64,000 bases of DNA, from assembly GCA_012960225.1 (NCBI GenBank), contig DUBS01000041.1, positions 1 through 64,000 on the forward strand, written 5' to 3'. This DNA is from Gemmatimonadota bacterium. Lineage in GTDB: Bacteria > Gemmatimonadota > Gemmatimonadetes > Longimicrobiales > Gaopeijiaceae. The position numbers were made by a program, and so were the translations under genes. The notes below the pieces were generated by a model, which saw only the letters and a program-made list of their open reading frames with translations, was not told the origin of the DNA and made no database searches. Position 1 is the first letter of the stretch, and each line of letters opens with the position of its first letter. This document shows positions 19,016 through 28,078 of the stretch, piece after piece.

Positions 19016-19396
19016 CTATCGCCTTAGACGGACGAAAATCACCCCTCCACCATGATCGGTACCATAGCGCGTCGTCGCATCTGAAGGACTCATGCGCTCG
19101 GCTCCCGAAACTTGATCCACACGCAATGCTTCAAGCTCATCAAGTCCACCGCGCATGACGCCATCCACGTAGACTCTCGGATTCTGGCCACCGCGACCGC
19201 GGAGCCAGGCCGGGCGCAACCGTTGTACAGCCTGGTACAGGGTTAAAACCTGCATGTCAGGCGTAAAATCTTCAGCCAACAGTTCGTTAGCGCTCCCGCC
19301 ACCCATCCCAGCGCCACCCGCGGACGCGCATCCTGCAAGACCCAGCGCCAGGGCGAAAGAGGCAACCATGCTTCGATTTAACTTGTGCGGACACAT
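19016..19396 (-). CDS. Small lipoprotein with TonB-plug-like C-terminus
   Basis: 126 residues from ATG 19396, chosen because AAGGAG lies 7 bases upstream. A signal sequence ends in the lipobox LAGC, then comes a Gly/Ser-rich linker. The region PRVYVDGVMRGGLDELEALR followed by DATTRYGTDHGGGVIFVRLR resembles the end of a TonB-dependent receptor plug domain (DG-x-G, then YG-x-GxGGVI). It is much too short to be a receptor. Many Gemmatimonadota genomes carry such free-standing plug-like lipoproteins, as far as I recall. Function unknown. It lies in the interval separating tRNA-Thr(TGT) from tRNA-Tyr(GTA). Confidence 0.8.
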   Translation of the reverse strand: MCPHKLNRSMVASFALALGLAGCASAGGAGMGGGSANELLAEDFTPDMQVLTLYQAVQRLRPAWLRGRGGQNPRVYVDGVMRGGLDELEALRVDQVSGAERMSPSDATTRYGTDHGGGVIFVRLRR

Positions 19397-19491
19397 CAAT
19401 GTTCTCCTTGCTTAATAAGAGCTGTACCCAAGATGTTCATTCCTTCTCTTAATGCCATTTCATCATCTGGCTTCACCACCGAATACTCTCA

Positions 19492-19905
19492 TCAGTGCCC
19501 TCCTACTACCCCTTGTGTCAATAGCCGAACTGAGATGGTGTGATCAACCGTCTCTTCGACCGCCTCAACCAGATCAGGGCCTATTGGCGTGTCACACCCA
19601 ACCGTGATCAATGCAGACACCACCACGTCCTGGGTACTGTATCGGTTTTTCATGGCAACTTTTCTATGCTCCTTGAACTCCCATTCGAAAGTAGTATCCG
19701 CAACCGGTGCGCAATACTTTGGCAAACCACCGGGCAAGTGCGGTGAACTGATTATGACCCCTGGCCTGCTCTGTAGGAGAGTAATTACATCTGCGATTAT
19801 TTGCCTATCTGAACGGATATCATGGTTCCAATTCAAACCCTGAAGCCCGCCTCTTGCGAATCTTGACCCATTCGAAAAACGTCCGACGCCAGTGCATCCT
19901 TGCAC
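19492..19905 (-). pseudogene. Possible decayed BON-domain ORF
   Basis: An open frame of 137 codons with no good start or ribosome binding site. Three stretches recall BON domains: DRQIIADVITLLQSRPGV, FEWEFKEHRKVAM (compare the usual EVEWxFQREAA) and VVVSALITVG (compare the strand ending in NLITV). The central part lacks the DGxVTLxG strand expected between the first two. It may be an old BON-domain gene damaged by indels, or a chance frame. BON domains normally act as envelope or osmotic-stress modules. The rest of 19397-20047 shows nothing else I can support. Confidence 0.25.
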
Positions 19906-20047
19906 CAGTAGCGCCCCTACTTCTACCAGACGAGGGTGTGTATCAGGCTTGTTTTGACCCCTAAGAATCCCCCAAAAACAATCCCATTGGGAGACTTAGA
20001 GGGCTATAAGAAAGTGGCCCAACCACGTAAGTGATTGAGCCACAACA

Positions 20048-20120
20048 AGCTGGCGGAGGGATTCGAACCCACGACCTGCTGATTACAAATCAGCTGCTCT
20101 ACCAGTTGAGCTACGCCAGC
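20048..20120 (-). tRNA. tRNA-Thr(TGT)
   Basis: The acceptor GCTGGCG (20120-20114) pairs with CGCCAGC, discriminator T. The anticodon stem GCTGA/TCAGC closes loop TTTGTAA with anticodon TGT, and the T-loop is GGTTCGAATCC. The 3' CCA is not encoded. It lies on the same strand and upstream of Tyr-Gly-Thr-tuf, matching the E. coli thrU position, but 1.35 kb away from tRNA-Tyr. Confidence 0.95.
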
Positions 20121-20175
20121 ATCACCCCGGGAAAAGCTACGCAGGGCCACAGCTCGGTCAAAGGGAAGACGCTTT

Positions 20176-21609
20176 CTATCCCACCACTTTCCAACGAGTT
20201 CCTGTCGGACCGTCCTCTACTAGGATACCCCTCTCTTCCAGTTCCTTTCGGATCACATCCGCGGCTGCATACTCTCCATTCGCTCGAGCTTTGGCTCGCT
20301 CCTCAAGTTTTCGCTCAACCCACGCGGTAACCTCATCATCCACTACCCGTGAAGCGTGTGCCACTTCTAGGAGCCCAAGCACTCCATCCATCGACCGTAA
20401 AGCATTAAGTACCTGGTCTCTATCGGCTCCTATTATGGCAGGACGCAAATCAAGTTCAGCATTCACTTCACTGACCAGAATAAAAATCGCGGCAAGGGCG
20501 TCAGCAGAATTAAAGTCATTATCCATCGCCATCTTAAACGAGTCTAGCGCACTCCGTGCTAAATCAGGGAGCTGTGATTCTTTGGTTAAATCATTTATTG
20601 GCACTTCCTCAAGACGATGCTCAAAGTCAAGTAAGCGTTGGACCGCAGAACTAGAGGCTTGCAAGCCCTGACGTGTGAAGTTCAGCTCACCACGATAGTG
20701 GGACGAGATCAGGAGGTGCCTGATTGAAGCCGGATCGTAGCCCTCGTCCAACAACTCTCTCAGTGTCACAAAGTTACCAAGAGATTTTGACATCTTCTGG
20801 CCTTCGACAAAAAGGTGTTTCACATGGAGCCAGTTTCTGACGAAAGGCCGGCCTGTTGCTGCCTCAGACTGAGCGATTTCATTCTCGTGATGTGGAAAAA
20901 TCAAATCCTCTCCCCCGAGGTGCATATCGAGGGTGTCTCCAAGCTCTGTCATACTCATTACCGAGCACTCAAGATGCCACCCAGGCCGACCCCTGCCCCA
21001 CGGGGAATCCCAGGCTGCACCAACGGTCTCGTCTTCCTCAGTCGCAGCCTTCCATAATGCAAAGTCTCTAGCGTCTTCCTTATCATATTCATCATGATCT
21101 ACCCGTGCTCCGACCTTGAGCGTGGAAGTGTCGATACCCTTCAGTTTCCCGTACGCTGAGAAACTGTCGATCGCGAAATAAACCGCTCCGTCATCAGCCG
21201 AATACGCATTTTCAGATGCTACCAAGCGCTTTACGAAGTCGACCATGCGATCAATATATTTTGTCGCGCGCGGGTACACGTCCGCTGGCCGAATCCCCAG
21301 AACCGTTGAGTCTGCGAGAAACACCTCTCCAAACGGACGGGTGTGTTCTTCCAAGGAAACGCCTTCTCGTGACGCGGCCTCAATAACCTTGTCATCAACA
21401 TCTGTGAGGTTCATCACGAAGCACACTTCGTAATCACACCAATCCAGGTACCGGTGCACCAAATCAAAGAAGAGAAAAGAGCGGAAGTTTCCGATGTGCG
21501 CGTGGCCATAAATCGTTGGTCCACATGCATACACCCGGACCCTACCCTGCTCCAATGGTTCAAACTTGTCGACTGACCTTGTCGCGGTATTGTAGACCTT
21601 CAGGCTCAT
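20176..21609 (-). CDS. cysS: Cysteinyl-tRNA synthetase
   Basis: A class I synthetase charging tRNA-Cys. The zinc Cys in YACGPTIYGHAHIGN carries the HIGH motif (HIGN). GRPGWHLECSVM and HHENEIAQSEA follow, with KMSKSLGNF as the KMSKS loop, and a C-terminal DALR-like helical domain. ATG 21609 is preferred because GGAG lies 8 bases upstream and MSLKVYNTATRSVDKF is the usual N-terminus (477 residues). ATG 21648, overlapping the pyrF stop, would add 13 residues. It lies directly downstream of pyrF. Confidence 0.96.
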   Translation of the reverse strand: MSLKVYNTATRSVDKFEPLEQGRVRVYACGPTIYGHAHIGNFRSFLFFDLVHRYLDWCDYEVCFVMNLTDVDDKVIEAASREGVSLEEHTRPFGEVFLADSTVLGIRPADVYPRATKYIDRMVDFVKRLVASENAYSADDGAVYFAIDSFSAYGKLKGIDTSTLKVGARVDHDEYDKEDARDFALWKAATEEDETVGAAWDSPWGRGRPGWHLECSVMSMTELGDTLDMHLGGEDLIFPHHENEIAQSEAATGRPFVRNWLHVKHLFVEGQKMSKSLGNFVTLRELLDEGYDPASIRHLLISSHYRGELNFTRQGLQASSSAVQRLLDFEHRLEEVPINDLTKESQLPDLARSALDSFKMAMDNDFNSADALAAIFILVSEVNAELDLRPAIIGADRDQVLNALRSMDGVLGLLEVAHASRVVDDEVTAWVERKLEERAKARANGEYAAADVIRKELEERGILVEDGPTGTRWKVVG

Positions 21610-21637
21610 CCGACCCGCTCCAGGTGTTACTGGGTGA

Positions 21638-22339
21638 TCATCCGTCATTGGAATTGGCCAGATCAACCTCAGTAAGGATGGAGTACAATGCGGCTTCCGG
21701 GTCGCTAGCACGGGTAATCGATCGACCAACAACTAGATAGTCTGCTCCGGCGGCTATCGCAGCAGCTGGGGTGGCTACCCTCTGTTGGTCATCACGGCCC
21801 ACTCCTTCCGGGCGAATACCTGGGGTCACAACCAGGAACTCGGGCCCAACCCTAGAACGAATCGAAGAAGCTTCATGCGGCGAAACTACTACTCCATGAA
21901 TTCGGTGCTGAGCCGCAAGATCCGCTAAGCGTCCGACTTCCTCAGCTACAGAAGGACTCTTTCGGCCCCAGGTCACCTCCAGGTCAACAGCACCCAGGGA
22001 AGTTAGGACCGTGACACCCAGGAGACGTGTCTCACCAGCTGCATCACGAGCAGCTTCTAACATTGCACCCCCACCAACTGTGTGTAGGGTGAGAAAATCA
22101 ACGCCAAGTTTGGAGGCCACACGGACCCCACCCGCCACAGTATTAGGGATATCATGCAGTTTGAGATCAAGGAAAACACGCTTGCCTCTATCCTTTAATG
22201 CTTGAACCACACGCGGGCCTTCTGCCGTATAGAGCTGAAGACCGACTTTGTAGAACGTACCTGCTTCTCCAAGATCATCGACCAGGTTGAGAGCTTCATC
22301 ACCCCTAGGAAAATCTAGGGCAATTATGACACTACCCAT
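21638..22339 (-). CDS. pyrF: Orotidine 5'-phosphate decarboxylase
   Basis: 233 residues, the short type I enzyme that makes UMP from OMP. The catalytic signature DLKLHDIPNTV (near residue 58) supplies the Asp/Lys network. The phosphate-binding VVTPGIRP and the YLVVGRSIT end are present. It lies 2 bases after pyrD, so the last steps of pyrimidine synthesis are paired here. Confidence 0.97.
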   Translation of the reverse strand: MGSVIIALDFPRGDEALNLVDDLGEAGTFYKVGLQLYTAEGPRVVQALKDRGKRVFLDLKLHDIPNTVAGGVRVASKLGVDFLTLHTVGGGAMLEAARDAAGETRLLGVTVLTSLGAVDLEVTWGRKSPSVAEEVGRLADLAAQHRIHGVVVSPHEASSIRSRVGPEFLVVTPGIRPEGVGRDDQQRVATPAAAIAAGADYLVVGRSITRASDPEAALYSILTEVDLANSNDG

Positions 22340-22341
22340 TC

Positions 22342-23319
22342 CTAACCTTCTCCCGAGGATTCGATGGGATCAAATAGGTCCAGTGGATTGGCCGGGGCAT
22401 TTGCTCCGGATGGCCTAGAAACCAAATCGTCCCAGGCGCTGATCCGTTGTTCTTGGCCCCACTGTACCAAACTTGCTATCGCTTCTGTAACTGCACGTGG
22501 CCAAGCAAAGGAAGCCGTGCCCATCTGGACTAAAGCAGCTCCAGCACGAGCATATTCTACTGCGGTGGTCGCCGTCATGACTCCCCCGACTCCGAACAAG
22601 GGAAGATGGGTAGCACTTCTAGCTTCCCGCACAGCACGCAGTCCTGAAGATTGAAGTGCCGGACCACTGATCCCCCCATCACCCGCACCGAGTTCTGGTA
22701 CGTCATTTGAAATGTCCAGTAAAGCTCGTGGAAGCGTATTCACTAATGTTAGTGCATCTGCTCCTTCGTCGGTGGCAACCTGAACTGTCCTAGATAAATC
22801 GGGGTCGTTAGGAGCTAATTTTGCGACGATAGGGCGCTCAGTCCGGATACGACAGCCAGAGATAATCTCTGCAACAGCCGAAGGATCAAGGGCAAACAAT
22901 TCTCCCGCCCTCTCAGCATCGTTGGGGCAAGACAAAGTGATCTCGAAACCAAGGAAGCCATCCTCTGAATCCAGACCCTCTACGAGTCTGAAGAATTCGG
23001 CAATAGTATGCCCAGCAATACTTACCAATACTCGTGGCCTACAGATATTGTCACGAATCCAAGGCAGTTTTTCCCGCTTGGTCCGCTCAAGCCCGGGGTT
23101 AGCCAATCCGATGGAGTTGAGCATTCCGTCTTTGAATTCAGCTACTCTCGGCGGAGGATTTCCAACTCTGGGCTCAAGCGTAACTGACTTGGTCACAAAA
23201 CCGCCGAGTGCTTCAATATCTAGGACTTCGGCCAATTCTAGACCAAACCCACAAGTACCAGCTGCTAGGAAAAAAGGGTTCTGGAAGCGAACACCCAAAG
23301 CTTCGGTCTCCAACCTCAT
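22342..23319 (-). CDS. pyrD: Dihydroorotate dehydrogenase, class 1 catalytic subunit
   Basis: 325 residues, an FMN TIM barrel. FQNPFFLAAGTCGFG and the KSVTLEPRVGNPPPR loop lie near the N-terminus. EITLSCPNDAERAG contains the catalytic Cys that marks class 1 (class 2 uses Ser). VAKLAPNDPDL and LPLFGVGGVMTA follow. The partner PyrK subunit of class 1B enzymes is not in the window, so the electron acceptor is unclear. Confidence 0.95.
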   Translation of the reverse strand: MRLETEALGVRFQNPFFLAAGTCGFGLELAEVLDIEALGGFVTKSVTLEPRVGNPPPRVAEFKDGMLNSIGLANPGLERTKREKLPWIRDNICRPRVLVSIAGHTIAEFFRLVEGLDSEDGFLGFEITLSCPNDAERAGELFALDPSAVAEIISGCRIRTERPIVAKLAPNDPDLSRTVQVATDEGADALTLVNTLPRALLDISNDVPELGAGDGGISGPALQSSGLRAVREARSATHLPLFGVGGVMTATTAVEYARAGAALVQMGTASFAWPRAVTEAIASLVQWGQEQRISAWDDLVSRPSGANAPANPLDLFDPIESSGEG

Positions 23320-23324
23320 AGCTT

Positions 23325-24629
23325 TCAGTTTTCTCCAGTTCCGGGGGGATAACGATCGAAGAAATTCATGACCGCCCGTGCCACGGCCCGAGCAAGCTCG
23401 TCTTGAAACTGATCTTGTGCTATTAGTAGCGCCTCATCCTCATTGGATAGAAAGCCAACTTCAACTAAAACGGATGGCATGAGCGCATTCGTGAGAACCG
23501 CGAATGGGGCTTGTTTTTCGCCGCGGTTCGGGCCGGGATGAAACCGTCCTATCTCCTCTTGTACAATACTAGATAGTTCTACAGACCAAGGCGGGTGGCC
23601 AAAATTACTAAGATCTCTGAGAAGAGAGACAAATTCTGCGTCAGAGTCTGAATCAATGGTTTGCCCTTGGACTTGCAATGGGGCATTCTCAATCGCCGCA
23701 ACACGCCGCTCGTGCTCGGTTCGCGCTACGTTAAGAGAGTATGTCTCAAACCCACGTACTGAGGGTCTTTCCGGTACAGAGTTCGCATGCACTGATATGA
23801 AAACTCCAGGGTTTTCTCCCTTCCATTGAGTAGCCAGTTCCCCTCTCTCCCAAAGTGGGACGAAGCTGTCCTCAGTGCGTGTGAGGTAAACGTCGATTCC
23901 TTTCTCACGGCTGAGGAGGTCCTCCATGATCTTGGCAACCGCAAGTGCGACATCTTTTTCCTGCAACCCTTGAGGTCCCAAGGCACCAGGATCTCCACCC
24001 CCATGTCCGGGATCGATAACAACGACACGCCTTTCCTCTTTTAATCGATCCGGAATCGGCTCTGGGCTTGATTGCTCTCTAGTTGTTATATCTGGATTCA
24101 GGTTAGCACTAGGATCAAGAGATGACACGGTGTCCGAGTTTGATATTCCATCCTCAGGCTTCACTTCGGTGAGCTCATCTCCTCTCCATTCAGAAGGATC
24201 CGCAGCCTGAATTGTGAAATCGACTTCATTGAAAGCGTAAAGTGTTGGCAAACGTTTGGGGAAAAAATCGGTAAGGAGCTGGACGGGGATATATGTCTCT
24301 CCCTCAATGCGGTAGGGGAAATCCACGAACTGAAGAATCTGGTCATTCCATCTGAAAAATGGGGTTCTATGGCCTACCCTCACTTCGATCTGTTCCGGCC
24401 CTAACAGCACGACCAAATCACCAACTTCCGTCGTCGACCAACCGAGCCTCTCGAATAGTGTCAAAGGAACAGTCGCGAAGCCGTATCCCATATCCAAGAC
24501 AACAAGCTGGACGCTTCCGTCAACAGCCTCTATCTGCAGTTCGTTCGTCACTTGAGACGAGATTGGTAAGGCTGTCCACATCAGCCAAAGAGCAGAGATC
24601 ACCCAAGCAGGATGACGCTTTGCAGTCAT
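23325..24629 (-). CDS. N-acetylmuramoyl-L-alanine amidase, exported
   Basis: 434 residues. An N-terminal signal peptide ends near residue 26. An N-terminal region of about 150 residues (VPLTLFERLGWSTTEVGD, YIPVQLLTDFFPKRLP) looks like a copper-amine-oxidase-N/stalk type domain. The Amidase_3 catalytic domain (about 205-425) has zinc ligands in VVIDPGHGGGDPGA, in the Glu of LQEKDVA, in SVHANS and in VEVGFLSNEDE. It cuts the bond between MurNAc and the stem peptide during cell separation. It overlaps smpB by 4 bases. Confidence 0.93.
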   Translation of the reverse strand: MTAKRHPAWVISALWLMWTALPISSQVTNELQIEAVDGSVQLVVLDMGYGFATVPLTLFERLGWSTTEVGDLVVLLGPEQIEVRVGHRTPFFRWNDQILQFVDFPYRIEGETYIPVQLLTDFFPKRLPTLYAFNEVDFTIQAADPSEWRGDELTEVKPEDGISNSDTVSSLDPSANLNPDITTREQSSPEPIPDRLKEERRVVVIDPGHGGGDPGALGPQGLQEKDVALAVAKIMEDLLSREKGIDVYLTRTEDSFVPLWERGELATQWKGENPGVFISVHANSVPERPSVRGFETYSLNVARTEHERRVAAIENAPLQVQGQTIDSDSDAEFVSLLRDLSNFGHPPWSVELSSIVQEEIGRFHPGPNRGEKQAPFAVLTNALMPSVLVEVGFLSNEDEALLIAQDQFQDELARAVARAVMNFFDRYPPGTGEN

Positions 24630-25117
24630 CGGGTCTCCATAACGCGCTTCACTTCTATACTTGCATCCTTGTCCTGTTGCCGCCGCTTCAGCTGTTCACG
24701 TTTATCATGAAGCTTCCGGCCACGTGCGAGTCCTATCCTTACCTTAGCATAGCCTCGCACGAAATAGATCTCGAGAGGAACCAAGGTCAGTCCTTTCTCT
24801 CCAACTTTTGAGCTAATCCGTCGAATCTCATTCTTGTTGAGCAATAACCTACGGGGGCGAAGTGGATCTACATTAAAACGGTTTGCTTGCTCATATGGAC
24901 TAATATGGAGGCTGTAGAGCCAAATCTCCCCACTCTCTACCCTGCCGTGCGCATCATGGAAGGACACATGCCCCGAGCGAATGGATTTCACCTCAGGGCC
25001 CTTAAGTTCGATTCCCGCCTCAAAGGTCTCAAGAACCTCGAACTCGTGCCTCGCCTTACGGTTACGGGCTGCAATTTTTTGCCCGCCGTCTCCACTACCA
25101 GTGCCGCGGGCAGACAT
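24626..25117 (-). CDS. smpB: SsrA-binding protein SmpB
   Basis: 163 residues, the tmRNA partner in trans-translation. After a short Gly-rich lead, IAARNRKARHEFEVLETFEAG opens the OB fold. LKGPEVKSIRSG and the basic C-terminal GLARGRKLHDKREQLKRRQQ tail, which reads the empty mRNA channel, follow. No tmRNA gene was recognised in the window. Confidence 0.97.
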   Translation of the reverse strand: MSARGTGSGDGGQKIAARNRKARHEFEVLETFEAGIELKGPEVKSIRSGHVSFHDAHGRVESGEIWLYSLHISPYEQANRFNVDPLRPRRLLLNKNEIRRISSKVGEKGLTLVPLEIYFVRGYAKVRIGLARGRKLHDKREQLKRRQQDKDASIEVKRVMETR

Positions 25118-25181
25118 CAGGAGAACGCGTTCAAAGGTGAAACCATAGCGAGCATCATCTCAGCCTCAGCAATACAATATC

Positions 25182-26108
25182 TCACGTTTCAAAGCCCATG
25201 ACGTCAGCTAGACTTGCCCTGCGTACGGTGGTGTAAACCTGGGCTACTTCTCCACCCAAGATAAACACGATTGAGCCATAGTAGATCCAAAAGAAAAGAA
25301 CTACTCCCGTCGTCAGATTGCCCAACATAGACCCGTAGTAGGCTAGGTCGGTGGCATACCAGGAGAACGCCCACTTCATTGCCTCATGAAGCAGGGATGA
25401 GAATGTCGCAGCAACGCATGCTGTCCTCCATGAGATGCGGCGAGCTGGAAGATACCTATATGCAGCCAGAAATAGTGCCCAGAGCGAACCCAAAGCTAGC
25501 AAGTGACCGAAAGTCCGTTCTATGAGAGATAGCGTCCGGCCTTCCAACCCAATCATACCAACACCAACCGTTTCAAACAGAAGGGTAACGGTAAGGTTGA
25601 GCGTAATTAGAATTATTCCAACGATCACAGCTTGCACATCAACAAGCTTGCCTCGTAATGCTCCGCGGTACTGGCCGATATCGAAGATCTTCCGCAGAGC
25701 CACTCGCAGGGTAGCAACCAATCGCGTACTCAGCCACACAAATGACACGACCCCAAAAAGTGTGAAGCCTGAACGTCTCTCGATTAATTCCGACACGGGA
25801 ATCCTAAGCACTTCAGCGAAGTCGAGAGTTGCCGTTTGAGGAAAGTTCTCAGCAATCAGAGAGAGTACGGCATCTGTAGGATCTCCGAACCGCGCATTAA
25901 GAATGTACCCACTTAGGCCGATTCCCAGAACGATGAGGGGAACCAGTGAAACCAGCACGTTAAAGGCGATTGCACCGGCCATAAAAAAGACGTTGTCTTC
26001 GATAAGTTTTTCCCGAAACTGACGGGAAACATCAAGGACTTTATGCGACAGTTGGCGATGACGAGATCCGGAACGATCAGTTAACATTCCAGAACCGGTT
26101 GAGGCCAT
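25182..26108 (-). CDS. YihY/BrkB family inner-membrane protein
   Basis: 308 residues with about six membrane segments. The family entry FMAGAIAFNVLVSLVPLIVL is near residue 43, followed by the FTLFGVVSFVWLSTRLVATL region and the C-terminal VVLFFWIYYGSIVFILGGEV. Members were once called RNase BN in error; the true role is unknown. It is followed, in gene order, by smpB and preceded by a YtxH-like gene. Confidence 0.9.
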   Translation of the reverse strand: MASTGSGMLTDRSGSRHRQLSHKVLDVSRQFREKLIEDNVFFMAGAIAFNVLVSLVPLIVLGIGLSGYILNARFGDPTDAVLSLIAENFPQTATLDFAEVLRIPVSELIERRSGFTLFGVVSFVWLSTRLVATLRVALRKIFDIGQYRGALRGKLVDVQAVIVGIILITLNLTVTLLFETVGVGMIGLEGRTLSLIERTFGHLLALGSLWALFLAAYRYLPARRISWRTACVAATFSSLLHEAMKWAFSWYATDLAYYGSMLGNLTTGVVLFFWIYYGSIVFILGGEVAQVYTTVRRASLADVMGFET

Positions 26109-26119
26109 ATCAGGCTCGA

Positions 26120-26539
26120 CTAGTCCACCACCTCTAGAACATCTTCAGCGTCCATCCCATCGGGAACTGCCTGACGAGCCGCATCAACACCCGCTCGGTA
26201 AGCGGCCTTGGTTGTCTCTAATTTCTGCTCAAGTTCGTCCCGTGCCTCACGTGCTGCCTGAACACCAGCATCCACCGCAGTCTTCACAGATTCAATGTGC
26301 TCTTTCGCACCATCCCGAGCCACACCTAATCGATCTTCGACATCACGCATGCGATCTTCAGCTGCTTCTCGAAGTCTACGAGCGTGTTCCTTGAGATCTT
26401 CTTGGGTCTCCGCACCAGATTTAGGTGCGAAGAGCAGCCCTAGGCCCGCTCCCACCAAAGCCCCAAGTACGAACGCACCTAACCCGCCTCCACTCTCTCG
26501 CTCAATTACGATGTAGGGAAGTTCTTTATGATCACGCAT
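26120..26539 (-). CDS. YtxH-domain protein
   Basis: About 139 residues from ATG 26539, which has GGAGG 5 bases upstream. A polar start is followed by a glycine-rich membrane segment (GAFVLGALVGAGLGLLFAPK) that is the YtxH/general-stress signature. A long charged coiled coil of about 90 residues with repeated Glu/Arg/Ala then follows. Members are inner-membrane-anchored and often stress-induced; function unknown. It probably pairs with the yihY-like gene 11 bases downstream. Confidence 0.85.
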   Translation of the reverse strand: MRDHKELPYIVIERESGGGLGAFVLGALVGAGLGLLFAPKSGAETQEDLKEHARRLREAAEDRMRDVEDRLGVARDGAKEHIESVKTAVDAGVQAAREARDELEQKLETTKAAYRAGVDAARQAVPDGMDAEDVLEVVD

Positions 26540-26686
26540 ATCAGCCTCCAAACGGACAGCGGCCCATCTGCACCCGGACCGGGGCTTAGTGCTAATCTAG
26601 CCGCCGCGGCGCAGCCTATCTACAGGTCGGGCCTCAGTTTACAGCGCTCCCTCAGAAGCCAGCCTCAGCCAATTCCAGATATTGAC

Positions 26687-28078
26687 CTAAATCAACCATT
26701 GTAGATCAGATTCATCTATGTCTGGCTTACCATTTCCCTTTTGATTCATCAAGTCATATGTAAGCTGCTTACCCAGCTCCACGCCGGGCTGTCCGAGTGG
26801 ATCAACTCCATATAGTTCAGCAGCAATCACTGTGGTAACCTCCAGCATCATCAGAAGTTCGCCCATAGTATCGGCTCTGACTGCCGGGAGGTGAATTGTT
26901 GCATTTGGACACCCGGCCCTCCTAAGAGCCTCGGCTGTTGCTCGCCATTCTGCTGTGAGGAGCTGCCCCATAGTGTGCCCTCCGAGATAAGAGAGTTCTT
27001 CCTTGAGGCCTTGATCACAATCTGGGATTACTACCTCAGATCCATGGTCTTCAACCTTAACAAAGAGGACTACCTTATCTCGTGGGCCTTCCATAAAGAG
27101 TTGAAGAAGGGAGTGCTGATCTCTTGCGCCCAAAGCTACCAAAGGCGTAGGCCCAGTCTCTTTTTCTTCTCCATCCATTGAGTGATGCTTGCCGAGACTC
27201 TCAGCCCAAAGCTGCTGGAACCACTCCGAGGTCGAGGTTAGTCGATCCGCATAGGGCATGAGAACGTGGATTTTTTGCCCATGTTTTATGTGCGCCTCAT
27301 AGAGAAGAGAGGCGAGGATCCCTCCAGGATTTTCTTTCAATTTATCTGTCCGACATCGATCATCCATCAGGGCTGCGCCACTAAGTAAGGCTTCTATGTC
27401 GACGCCACAAAGAGCCATAGGAAAGAGCCCCGCAGCAGAAAGAATTGAGAAACGTCCGCTAACATTTTCAGGAAGCGGTAGGGTCAGGACCCCTTCAGTT
27501 TCAGCAATATGCCGGAGGTGGCCGCACTTTGGGTCGGTAGTAAAAACAAAGTGCCCGAGGGCATTCTCTTTTCCGACACTGCTAGCAACCCAATCGCGCG
27601 CAACAAGGTATTGAGCCAGAGTTTCCATAGTCTTACCCGACTTACTAATCACATTAAATAGCGTCTTTCTGGGATCTATCCGTGAGAAAAGAGCGCCTAG
27701 GGTGTCGGGATCCGGGTTATCCAACACATGCAGTCGAGGATAGTGATCCCTCTCTTCCCTTGAGCGATTATTCCAATCGGGACCAAGAAGAGCGTCACGT
27801 AAGGTCCTCGCACCAAGCCCGGAACCCCCAATACCGAGCACCACAACATCCGAGAAGTGTTGTCGGAAACTTTCGGCCAACGTGATGACATGTTTCGAAT
27901 TAGCTGATGAGGAAGGCAGTTCGAAGAACCCAAAATCACCAGCAGATCGGCGAACATCCACTGTGGCTATTACTTCCTTGAATCTCTCTCCAATCACACC
28001 ATCAAGATCTTCGGTGCTAACACCCAGTGTGATGCGAGGTGATACCAGATTCCCATAGTTAAGTTGGATGGAATCCAT
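26687..28078 (-). CDS. pgi: Glucose-6-phosphate isomerase
   Basis: About 463 residues, the shorter bacterial form. GIGGSGLGARTLRDAL binds the sugar phosphate; ISKSGKTMETLAQYLVAR is the SIS-domain signature. EWFQQLWAESLGK and the C-terminal GVDPLGQPGVELGKQLTYDL end the family signatures. It interconverts glucose-6-P and fructose-6-P. ATG 28078 overlaps the stop of the metallo-hydrolase gene (TGATG), so the pair is probably coupled. Confidence 0.96.
   Translation of the reverse strand: MDSIQLNYGNLVSPRITLGVSTEDLDGVIGERFKEVIATVDVRRSAGDFGFFELPSSSANSKHVITLAESFRQHFSDVVVLGIGGSGLGARTLRDALLGPDWNNRSREERDHYPRLHVLDNPDPDTLGALFSRIDPRKTLFNVISKSGKTMETLAQYLVARDWVASSVGKENALGHFVFTTDPKCGHLRHIAETEGVLTLPLPENVSGRFSILSAAGLFPMALCGVDIEALLSGAALMDDRCRTDKLKENPGGILASLLYEAHIKHGQKIHVLMPYADRLTSTSEWFQQLWAESLGKHHSMDGEEKETGPTPLVALGARDQHSLLQLFMEGPRDKVVLFVKVEDHGSEVVIPDCDQGLKEELSYLGGHTMGQLLTAEWRATAEALRRAGCPNATIHLPAVRADTMGELLMMLEVTTVIAAELYGVDPLGQPGVELGKQLTYDLMNQKGNGKPDIDESDLQWLI

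Noticed and set aside
20048-20120. tRNA-Thr(TGT) as an attachment site for an integrated element
   Set aside because: I found no repeat of the tRNA 3' end near 18695-18760 and no integrase gene, so site-specific integration is not supported.
26640-26700. Reading through the pgi stop in another frame gives a coding-looking tail (VDLGQYLELAEAGF)
   Set aside because: The Pgi family ends near the called stop at about 460 residues, so the tail is probably a coincidence; a frameshift cannot be excluded without reads.
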